Under the pieces are notes generated by a model. It was not told the DNA's origin. It saw nothing but the letters and a program-made list of their open reading frames with translations, and made no database searches. From positions 66,678 through 77,828 of the forward strand of contig CAMPET010000181.1 of NCBI GenBank assembly GCA_946803715.1: a DNA stretch of 11,151 nucleotides. The letters are read 5' to 3'. Made by a program: the position numbers and the translations under genes. The stretch comes from Beroe ovata (taxonomy: Eukaryota; Ctenophora; Nuda; Beroida; Beroidae). How positions within the stretch are numbered: position 1 is the stretch's first letter; each line of letters opens with the position of its first letter. Positions 6,701 through 11,151 of this stretch are shown here, piece after piece.

Positions 6701-8415
6701 CTTTCGATGGAGGAAGCTAGTCGCAATGGCGAATATTTGCTTGTCAGGGTACGATATAAGTCAATGTTTTCAGTTGCAAATTCCTAGAATCATTATCATG
6801 ATTATCACGTGGTTGATATGTTCATATTTTATCAAGATTCATACGAATTGCATCAACTGAGTTTTAAATGGAAGCACGCACACGTACTGTATACACATTG
6901 ATGTAAAAATAGCTTTGGATATCTTTCAAAATTTTTCACATTTCGTTCAGCGGATTTAAATCTCGTTTAACTATCGTGCGGTTTGTGGGAGTCAGATTTT
7001 TGTGCGCTTTTTGAGTTTCTTCCCTGATCGATTATAGACCTGGAAGAAGGAGCGAGAATGATGTTGGCCGCACAAGTGTAATTGCAATCCGGTAGCCACG
7101 CCAATGTGAGGCTCCCATAGGTACACGGACGCGCGGTGCTACATGACTCAGATATACTGTCTAGTGTTAACCCAGCCTCTAGGTATGCCATGGAAAATGA
7201 GCGGCCAGCTGATCATGTACCTGTCTGAGTGGGTCTTTGTCACAGAGACTGACCAGAGTGCTCCACACCAACTTCTTTAGCTCGAAATCGTCGTTTTGCT
7301 GAAATGAGGACACATGCAATGAGATGATAATATCATGGCTGTGATCCGATAGACATTGTTCTCAAACTAACCGCTTTCATGGTGAATCCAGCTATCATTT
7401 CATCGTCACTCTTCACTGAAACAAGTTACAATGTCACATTTTGCAAGCATCGATCAGTGATCAGATCACAATTCTCCAGATACAAACCGGATTACAGAAA
7501 CTATCCGCCACACATCTTACCCTCGGTGTAAGTAGCCACCAGGGAGAGTATCTTGATGAAGCCGCACTCTAGGAGCGGCGCGGTGGGGCAGTGTGAAACG
7601 AGGGCCTGTGTCACCGACATCACATCGTTCCTGAGGCGTTGTGTGTGTGTGTGTGTGTGNATGGAAACACGCACACGCACTGTATACACATTGATGTAAA
7701 AATAGCTTTGGATATCTTTCAAAATTTTTCACATTTCGTTCAGCGGATTTAAATCTCGTTTAACTATCGTGCGGTTTGTGGGAGTCAGATTTTTGTGCGC
7801 TTTTTGAGTTTCTTCCCTGATCGATTATGGACCTGGAAGAAGGAGCGAGAATGTTGTTGACCGCACAAGCGTAATTGCAATCCGGTAGCCTCGCCAATGT
7901 GAGGCTCCCATAGGTACACGTACGCGCGGTCTAGTGTTAACCCAGCCTCTAGGTATGCCATGGAAAATGAGCGGCCAGCTGATAATCTACCTGTCTGAGT
8001 GGGTCTTTGTCACAGAGACTGATCAGAGTGCTCCACACCAACTTCTTCAGCTCGAAATCGTCGTTTTGCTGAAATGAGGACACATATTGCAATGAGATGA
8101 TAATATCATGGCTGTGATCCGATAGACATTGTTTTCAAACTAACCGCTTTCATGGTGAATCCAGCTATCATTTCATCGTCACTCTTCACTGCAACATAAA
8201 CAAGTCACAAGGTCACATTTTGCAAGCATCGATCAGTGATCAGATCACGGTTCTCCAGATACAAACAGGATTACAGAAACTATTTTTACCCGCCACACAT
8301 CTTACCCTCGGTGTAAGTAGCCACCAGGGAGAGTATCTTGATGAAGCCGCACTCCAGGAGCGGCGCAGTGGGGCAGTGCGAAACGAGGGCCTGTGTCACC
8401 GACATCACATCGTTC
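3601..8415 (-). CDS. CFAP69: CFAP69, cilia- and flagella-associated protein 69, C-terminal exons
   Basis: Twelve minus-strand exons join in perfect phase to encode about 540 residues that align collinearly with the C-terminal part of animal CFAP69. Landmarks include LLECGF, DDFELKKL, EWTSAQYEELQLQ, EYMSGHGNTRL, HGNSFYGDGG, GMGYHKLLLSS, NAIWCC, ELWRSEEHAMGVKRD, VADNMRAKIYA and NYLDLKVGEVWEE. From upstream to downstream, exons end at the minus-strand stop TAA (3603-3601). The family is an armadillo-like helical protein of motile cilia and sperm flagella. Its Chlamydomonas counterpart belongs to the central apparatus, and human mutations give flagellar defects and male infertility. All introns are GT/AG, 73-672 bases. 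Three 5' exons (E1-E3) are present twice, probably as two haplotypes. The roughly 300 N-terminal residues are not found upstream. The tail beyond the conserved charged helix is about 80 residues shorter than in human. Identification is from remembered homology, and the match is strong. Confidence 0.93.
3748..3859 (-). other. Intron E11-E12 with five GTTAC words
   Basis: This 112-base intron contains GTTAC on the plus strand at 3768, 3780, 3790, 3802 and 3822, several within GTGTTAC. The spacing of 10-12 bases for the first four suggests a decayed short tandem repeat. Confidence 0.6.
3860..4033 (-). CDS. CFAP69: CFAP69 exon E11
   Basis: 58 residues, phase 0 at both ends. It includes IENYLDLKVGEVWEEI, one of the best conserved CFAP69 blocks, followed by VTPIKSDREALKEI. 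Acceptor CCTGCAG, donor GTTTGA. Confidence 0.93.
4034..4573 (-). other. Intron E10-E11, 540 bases
   Basis: The intron has purine-rich plus-strand sequence around 4085-4190. The first 147 bases on the minus side (4573-4427) stay open in the E10 frame before a stop. No other gene is seen. Confidence 0.6.
4574..4752 (-). CDS. CFAP69: CFAP69 exon E10
   Basis: 179 bases, entering in phase 1 (G|AT gives Asp) and leaving in phase 0. It carries LAILDVADNMRAKIYAMLF, equivalent to the conserved AVMDVAENIRAKIYAVL block, and KLPPVPTKDQ. Acceptor CCTGCAG, donor GTCAGT. Confidence 0.93.
4915..5158 (-). CDS. CFAP69: CFAP69 exon E9
   Basis: The largest exon seen (244 bases, phase 0 to 1). It encodes DLFLERGGIPVLLDLLEKCP, an armadillo-like helix pair, then LTEDPRAVPHVVTWRGKG and ELWRSEEHAMGVKRD, all matching human CFAP69 in order. 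Acceptor CCACAG, donor GTGAGC. Confidence 0.94.
5159..5320 (-). other. Intron E8-E9 with a perfect 15-base-pair hairpin
   Basis: This 162-base intron contains CTTTTTGCCTCATCT (5256-5270) and its exact reverse complement (5280-5294), separated by 9 bases. This would form a strong stem-loop in either strand's RNA. Confidence 0.85.
5321..5464 (-). CDS. CFAP69: CFAP69 exon E8
   Basis: 48 residues in phase 0, starting GMFGDEGVELLLQFL and including SSGMGYHKLLLSSVNAIWCC. It matches the FGTEGVDIVL...GLGYNVLLFSTLDSIWCC region of human CFAP69. Acceptor ACGCAG, donor GTACAT. Confidence 0.94.
5465..5579 (-). other. Intron E7-E8 with CRE-like site and 14-base palindrome
   Basis: This 115-base intron holds a perfect TGACGTCA (5517-5524) and the palindrome CGTATAGCTATACG (5551-5564), with further GTGACG/GATGACG words between. 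Whether any is functional cannot be told from sequence. Confidence 0.6.
5580..5686 (-). CDS. CFAP69: CFAP69 exon E7
   Basis: 107 bases, entering in phase 1 and leaving in phase 0. It includes VPIELGILSNALLILAVLCE and NDAHRK, matching the EIQSDILLILSGLCEHHIQRK segment of the human protein. Acceptor CCCCAG, donor GTACGT. Confidence 0.92.
5808..5987 (-). CDS. CFAP69: CFAP69 exon E6
   Basis: 180 bases, phase 1 to 1, 59 full codons. It includes the Gly-rich GGHGNSFYGDGGYQ loop and QLRFSIRVLLAVVRT, then LQDLCDQGLIDALK, collinear with human HGNSFHGTGG...MRYSLRLLRAVV...KDLCEKG. Acceptor CCCCAG, donor GTAATT. Confidence 0.94.
5988..6210 (-). other. Intron E5-E6 with a 44-base tandem repeat
   Basis: GCAAGTAATACACTC...GAAATGATG (36 bases) occurs at 6048-6083 and 6092-6127, a period of 44. 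It is followed by a further partial ATGAAATGAT. No coding potential is seen. Confidence 0.85.
6211..6316 (-). CDS. CFAP69: CFAP69 exon E5
   Basis: 106 bases, phase 0 to 1. It encodes ALSSLETLCPLCLNEYMSGH then GNTRLIMLVEWACSE, matching the SVAPLLIEEYMSCQGNARVLAFLEWCESE block. Acceptor TTTCAG, donor GTAAGT. Confidence 0.94.
6438..6548 (-). CDS. CFAP69: CFAP69 exon E4
   Basis: 37 residues, phase 0 at both ends: VMIDHGFLTALFEYVKPND then VEWTSAQYEELQLQ, equivalent to the human LLIEGSVILALFTYVKK...DWSAAQHEELQLH region. The acceptor is CCTCAG. The frame also stays open upstream of the acceptor to an ATG at 6626, which matters for a possible internal start. Confidence 0.93.
6593..6675. promoter_or_regulatory. 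E-box triplet with TATA-like word and TCGCGA: candidate internal promoter
   Basis: CACGTG occurs at 6593-6598, 6611-6616 and 6624-6629. Between the first two the minus strand reads TATAAAA (6606-6600). A hairpin CGCTCCC-TCG-GGGAGCG follows at 6640-6656, then TCGCGA at 6670-6675 and a pyrimidine-rich stretch before an ATG at 6707. Either strand could be transcribed from it. It may equally be chance clustering. Confidence 0.3.
6707..6748 (+). CDS. Possible plus-strand first coding exon (weak)
   Basis: ATGG follows a CTTTCTCTCTTTCG tract and the E-box/TCGCGA cluster. Fourteen codons (MEEASRNGEYLLVR) lead to a potential donor GTACGA at 6749; unspliced, the frame stops 12 codons later. No further exon or homologue is recognised, and it lies inside a CFAP69 intron, so it is speculative. 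Confidence 0.15.
7221..7298 (-). CDS. CFAP69: CFAP69 exon E3, copy A
   Basis: 26 residues in phase 0: QNDDFELKKLVWSTLVSLCD then KDPLRQ, matching human YEDFELKKLLFNVIVILC. Acceptor TTTCAG, donor GTACAT. It differs from copy B by one synonymous and one Val/Ile change. Confidence 0.92.
7372..7415 (-). CDS. CFAP69: CFAP69 exon E2, copy A
   Basis: A 44-base micro-exon, phase 1 to 0, encoding (V)KSDDEMIAGFTMKA. It matches the short EVKS...GLKLS linker in human CFAP69. Acceptor TTTCAG, donor GTTAGT. Identical to copy B. It was found only because the phases on both sides require it. Confidence 0.85.
7521..7630 (-). CDS. CFAP69: CFAP69 exon E1, copy A
   Basis: 110 bases, phase 2 to 1: NDVMSVTQALVSHCPTAPLL then ECGFIKILSLVATYTE. 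It is homologous to the RNDILVITTI...APMIECGFTKDLILFATFNE block. The acceptor CGCCTCAG lies directly after a (CA)n repeat; the donor is GTAAGA. Three synonymous differences from copy B. Confidence 0.9.
7991..8068 (-). CDS. CFAP69: CFAP69 exon E3, copy B
   Basis: Same 26-residue exon as 7221-7298, with Ile in place of Val in the STLxSLC segment. Donor GTAGAT. Both copies are intact, with canonical splice borders. Confidence 0.9.
8145..8188 (-). CDS. CFAP69: CFAP69 exon E2, copy B
   Basis: A 44-base exon identical in sequence to 7372-7415. The acceptor here is GTTGCAG; a small insertion (complement of CAACATAAA...) lies in the upstream intron relative to copy A. Confidence 0.85.
8306..8415 (-). 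CDS. CFAP69: CFAP69 exon E1, copy B
   Basis: Same protein sequence as copy A (7521-7630), with three synonymous differences. This is the most upstream CFAP69 exon I can identify. Its first base completes a codon begun in an upstream exon (AG|G, Arg, as in the human RQLRND motif) that I could not find. Confidence 0.9.
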
Positions 8416-8423
8416 CTGAGGCG

Positions 8424-8442
8424 GTGTGTGTGTGTGTGTGTG
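8424..8442. repeat. (GT/CA)n microsatellite next to the E1 splice acceptor
   Basis: About nine GT units on the plus strand lie immediately upstream, in CFAP69 sense, of the CGCCTCAG acceptor. They take the place of a normal polypyrimidine tract. The copy A counterpart is at 7641-7659. Confidence 0.9.
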
Positions 8443-9420
8443 AAAGGTATATGCGAAAAAGTGAGATGGTGGAGAGGCTATCCCAGTGGGACAGTTTGAC
8501 TTGTCCCATCTGACCATTACAATAAGTTATCCTGACTCCAGCTACTCGCATACTGTGAGCATAATTCACCGTGATTTCTTGAGTTATAGAACAGATGACA
8601 AGATGGATGTAAGAAGAAGCACGCGGGAGAGAGGGGAGAAGGGTATGTTAAACAGTGCAGTGGGAGTGAAAGTGCCAAGTGGTGATAGCTGGAGGGAGGG
8701 AAAGGGAGAGAGAGAGAGACGCCCGCGGCGGTCATGGCGGCACTTCTGTACTCACAGCTGTGTCGCTATTCAGTCTGGTGTGTTGTCTGTGTTAGAGATA
8801 TACTGCTCTCTCTCTCTCCTCATTAAACACGGGTGTTTGCCAGGTTTTCGGAGAGGTACTAGGCACTGACATATCGTGTTTTTGTTGTTTGTCGTCCCCT
8901 AGTGTGTACAATGCCAGCTGTTATAGTGTCTGCCAAGTTCTTATCATTCCGACATCCTTATTACGATGTCAGTTACTGGGCCATCGCGAGACATTCCTTT
9001 CTTTGCCAGGCTGTACGCGTTGTCTATAGGCGCGAGAGCTAAAGTCACACGAGAAAAACAGTAGTCTCATATCAGATGTGTAAGTTGGTGTGAGGAGGGA
9101 GCAGCTGGGCCTGAAACCAAGTATTAGCCGTGTTGAACAGTACCAAGTGCGGTGCTGGCAATTCTTTCTCCCATGTACTTTCCATGATGACCCGTTGACC
9201 GTTGACATGACTATTAACATGACCGTTAACATTACCATTTTAGTGGGTAAGCCCAATACTGATTGGGTAAGTATCAGTTGTGTGTGATGAGTAGTCTCAG
9301 TAGATGCTCTTTTCAGACAATAATATTACGAGTGTCTCAAGCAGTGGCATACACACAGTGTAGTACACTCATAGCAATATGTCATGCTTTCCAGCACGCT
9401 ATAATGTGACACAATGATCA
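8443..9420. other. No recognisable gene; purine-rich and short repeats
   Basis: CFAP69 upstream exons were looked for on the minus strand and not found. A plus-strand frame at 8486-8869 is open but low-complexity, with runs of R, E, S and G from GA-rich DNA including an (AG)n tract near 8705-8719. A 43-codon plus frame from the ATG at 8910 follows a good acceptor-like CCCCTAG but resembles nothing I know. Near 9192-9240 there are degenerate GTTGAC/GTTAAC ATGA repeats, and a small hairpin CCCAAT/ATTGGG at 9252-9267. Confidence 0.4.
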
Positions 9421-9423
9421 ATG

Positions 9424-9440
9424 ACACACACACACACACA
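9424..9440. repeat. (CA)n microsatellite
   Basis: An uninterrupted AC run of about eight units. Confidence 0.95.
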
Positions 9441-10200
9441 TACGTGCCCTTGTCCGTGTACACATGGTCTCTGTCCACTTTCCCCCTCATACCACCCGAC
9501 AGCCCGTCTCCACATATAACTCATCATTCTCCGAGCTTGCTACTACTCTGACCACTGCGCGCGTCTCTATATCCACAATGGAGCTATAGCTTCTCTCAAA
9601 CACACTGATTTAGCGCGATTACTATGTAGTTCAGCTATAATAGTTGCATTGTAGCTATATTTTGCTCGTATAAATAGTGCTCGATAGACAATAGCTACGT
9701 TATAAAACTGTGTAAATTTGCTTGTGACACACGGATTGTAGTCGACAATCCGACACTTCTCTATACTCGAACTCGCAGTCTGTTACTTTATTCTGTATTG
9801 CCGTGCATCACCAATCCTAGCACTTAATCACTTGTTAATCACTTGTTAATCACTTGTTAATGAGACTATCTCATTCTCCCCATACTATGTCAGGTCTTTA
9901 TCAAACCGAAAAGTATTCCTCAGTCAATCTTATCACGTTCGTCCTACTTCCTTTTTCCTTCACGTGTGTCACGGCTGGTCGAACAGAGCATACAAGCTTT
10001 CAGCAATTGCAGCAAACGTGCATTCTCTATTCTGTGGAAATATGACATGCAACTGCTCCAGGAATGCGCATTGACCTGTCAACTGACACATCTCAACACC
10101 ACTTCGAGTACTGGAATAACAATGTATCGCTATTCTCAACGGTCCTATATAGTAACATCTTGTGACAGCGGTTTTTGAAGCCACGAGTTTCTCATCGAAC
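9441..10200. other. No recognisable gene; TATA-like word, palindrome, 11-base tandem
   Basis: A TATAAATA word lies at 9669-9676 in an AT-rich stretch. A perfect 8-base-arm inverted repeat CGGATTGT / ACAATCCG with AGTCG between lies at 9732-9752. Frames on both strands between 9966 and 10184 are open but match no family I recognise, so I make no gene call. Confidence 0.4.
9829..9861. repeat. 11-base tandem repeat, three units
   Basis: CACTTGTTAAT is repeated perfectly at 9829, 9840 and 9851, preceded by a partial unit CACTTAAT at 9821-9828. Confidence 0.95.
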
Positions 10201-10212
10201 TCTCTCGAACAG

Positions 10213-10248
10213 ACGGACTATAACAAACGGACTATAACAGACGGACTA
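10213..10248. repeat. 14-base tandem repeat
   Basis: ACGGACTATAACAA/G occurs at 10213-10226 and 10227-10240, with a partial third unit to 10248. Confidence 0.93.
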
Positions 10249-10284
10249 GTCACTTATTGCAGCGTCGAACAGGGTTTTCACGAC

Positions 10285-10344
10285 TGTCGGGCACGAGTGG
10301 GCAATGTCGGGCACGAGTAGGCAATGTCGGGAGAGAGTGTGCAA
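10285..10344. repeat. 20-base tandem repeat, three units
   Basis: TGTCGGGCACGAGTGGGCAA occurs at 10285-10304, 10305-10324 and 10325-10344 with a few substitutions, mostly in the third unit. Confidence 0.93.
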
Positions 10345-11130
10345 TGTGCATTGGCCTCGTCAGCATTTTCAAGTTCTTTCATCCCAGCTACAAAGTTGAA
10401 AGATGCGTGTTCAACATCAATTTTACGCCCTTATTATGAGAAAGTCCCCTACGGGAACTCCCCATATTCATTATTCATCGACTACCATATTGCAGACAGT
10501 GATACCCCCTCATTTCAACGTGCTAACGCCCGTGATGAAGGGTACAGTCCCCTAGACAGCAGAGCTGATCCTGCATTACGTCATGATCATGAGAGAGAGA
10601 GAGGGTGTGTGATGTGTATCACGTGATATAGAGGGTGTCACATTGTAAGGGCAGGGCCCGCGCGCAGCTTCTTATCTACTTTTTCCAGTGACGGATTCCA
10701 CTATCGAGGTAAAGATGTGTACCTACACATAATTATTGCAGTGGGGGAGGAGAATGTGTTTTAAACACACACACTAACGCGTCGTGTCTGTAATCTCTCT
10801 TGACAGATGGTAACGTGTGTCACGTGATGGCACGTGACACCCTGGTAGTTATGGTGGTGGACACAGTGTCTGTCAACACACAGGGGGGGTGGTACACAAC
10901 ACAATGAACAGTACTAAGTGCAGAGCTGTAAAGTTCATGCATTGTTTCGGCTAACTTATCGTTACCTACTATAACATTCGTCATTCCCTCTTCTGTATTT
11001 CCCCTTCCCCCTCTCTCGCCCTTTCTCTCCGGCCGTCTCTTGGCAACATATTATAATTCACCCGGTGCTATAAGAGTGATGGCGTTTATCGCTCTGAATG
11101 AATCCCGGGTAGTAAGAGCTTCATTCCTCC
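10345..11130. other. No recognisable gene; E-boxes and a pyrimidine-rich right end
   Basis: CACGTG occurs at 10620-10625, 10821-10826 and 10831-10836. A GA tract lies near 10590-10603 and a CpG-rich GGGCCCGCGCGC near 10656. A pyrimidine-rich stretch at about 10981-11040 precedes an ATGG in good start context at 11079. That frame (MAFIALNESR) reaches a GTAGTAAG donor-like site at 11109, which might be a first coding exon of a plus-strand gene beyond the window. This is weak. Confidence 0.3.
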
Positions 11131-11151
11131 ACACACACACACACACACACA
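11131..11151. repeat. (CA)n microsatellite at the window edge
   Basis: About ten AC units run off the right end of the window. Confidence 0.95.

Larger units (their letters stand above)
6549..7220 (-). other. Intron E3-E4, 672 bases, with promoter-like DNA
   Basis: This is the longest resolved CFAP69 intron. It contains three CACGTG E-boxes, a TATA-like word, a GC-rich hairpin and a TCGCGA core near 6590-6680. From 6868 onward it belongs to the segment duplicated at 7661-8442. Confidence 0.6.
6868..7659. repeat. Direct duplication, copy A, with CFAP69 E1-E3
   Basis: Copy A matches 7661-8442 nearly end to end at an offset of about 793. Small differences include a ~23-base stretch (GTGCTACATGACT...) present near 7136 and absent from copy B. 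It ends in a (GT)n microsatellite at the ambiguous base 7660. It carries complete exons E3, E2 and E1. Confidence 0.9.
7661..8442. repeat. Direct duplication, copy B, with CFAP69 E1-E3
   Basis: Copy B is the partner of 6868-7659 and begins directly after the ambiguous base 7660. It ends in the same (GT)n tract, then continues into unique sequence (GAAAGGTATATGCG). Copy B is therefore the left end of the right-hand contig. Confidence 0.9.

Noticed and set aside
6221-6787. Long plus-strand frame of about 176 codons over CFAP69 E4 and E5
   Set aside because: It is antisense to well-supported CFAP69 exons; the minus-strand reading has clear homology and splice phases.
7221-8415. Functional tandem duplication of CFAP69 exons
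   Set aside because: Using both copies shifts the frame and gives a stop; the N at the junction and allele-like divergence fit an assembly overlap better.
8517-8735. Minus-strand frame starting at a good-looking ATG context (GCCGCCATGACC)
   Set aside because: The product is Ser/Pro/Leu-rich from CT repeats and does not resemble the CFAP69 N-terminus or anything else I know.
8486-8869. Plus-strand frame of 127 codons
   Set aside because: It is low-complexity sequence from GA-rich DNA, with no domain and no splice or promoter context.
9966-10184. Open frames on both strands
   Set aside because: All are of similar quality, none matches a family, and random open frames of 60-70 codons are expected at this base composition.

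Overview
The window looks like nuclear DNA of an invertebrate animal. Evidence: coding is split into short exons with GT/AG borders, introns are mostly 70-700 bases, CA/GA/CACT microsatellites are frequent, and one gene is a ciliary gene with clear animal homologues. A sponge or other early-branching animal would fit, but the sequence does not settle the phylum. There are no bacterial operons, CRISPR arrays, rRNA or tRNA genes that I can see.

Layout. (1) Bases 1-1263 hold the last two coding exons (508-645, 1161-1263) of a plus-strand tyrosine-kinase-like gene. Its N-terminal part lies beyond the left edge. A likely poly(A) signal is at 1532. (2) Bases 1264-3600 are intergenic. They contain a cluster of RFX X-box-like inverted repeats (1718-1804), a near-perfect hairpin (1900-1925) and a duplicated segment (1944-2640 and 2642-3073). 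The first copy of that segment carries an extra ~250-base A-tailed retroposon-like insertion. (3) Bases 3601-8415 hold the C-terminal exons of CFAP69 on the minus strand, a cilium/flagellum protein. I resolve twelve exons in perfect phase, ending in a stop codon. The three most upstream exons occur twice (7221-7630 and 7991-8415). (4) Bases 8443-11151 hold microsatellites, short tandem repeats and palindromes, with no gene I can recognise. The N-terminal exons of CFAP69 were expected here and were not found.

Both ambiguous bases (N at 2641 and 7660) sit exactly at the junction of a direct duplication. The simplest reading is that overlapping contigs from two diverged haplotypes were abutted with one N instead of merged. 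The window is therefore probably about 1.2 kb shorter in the real chromosome, and the repeated CFAP69 exons are probably alleles.

The kinase and CFAP69 are convergently oriented and share no evident pathway. I do not see a new multi-gene system. The most interesting material is at the DNA level: a haplotype-polymorphic short retroposon rich in hairpins, an X-box cluster, a strong excess of the 8-mer TCACGTGA, a duplicated splice donor in the kinase gene, and a possible internal promoter in CFAP69.
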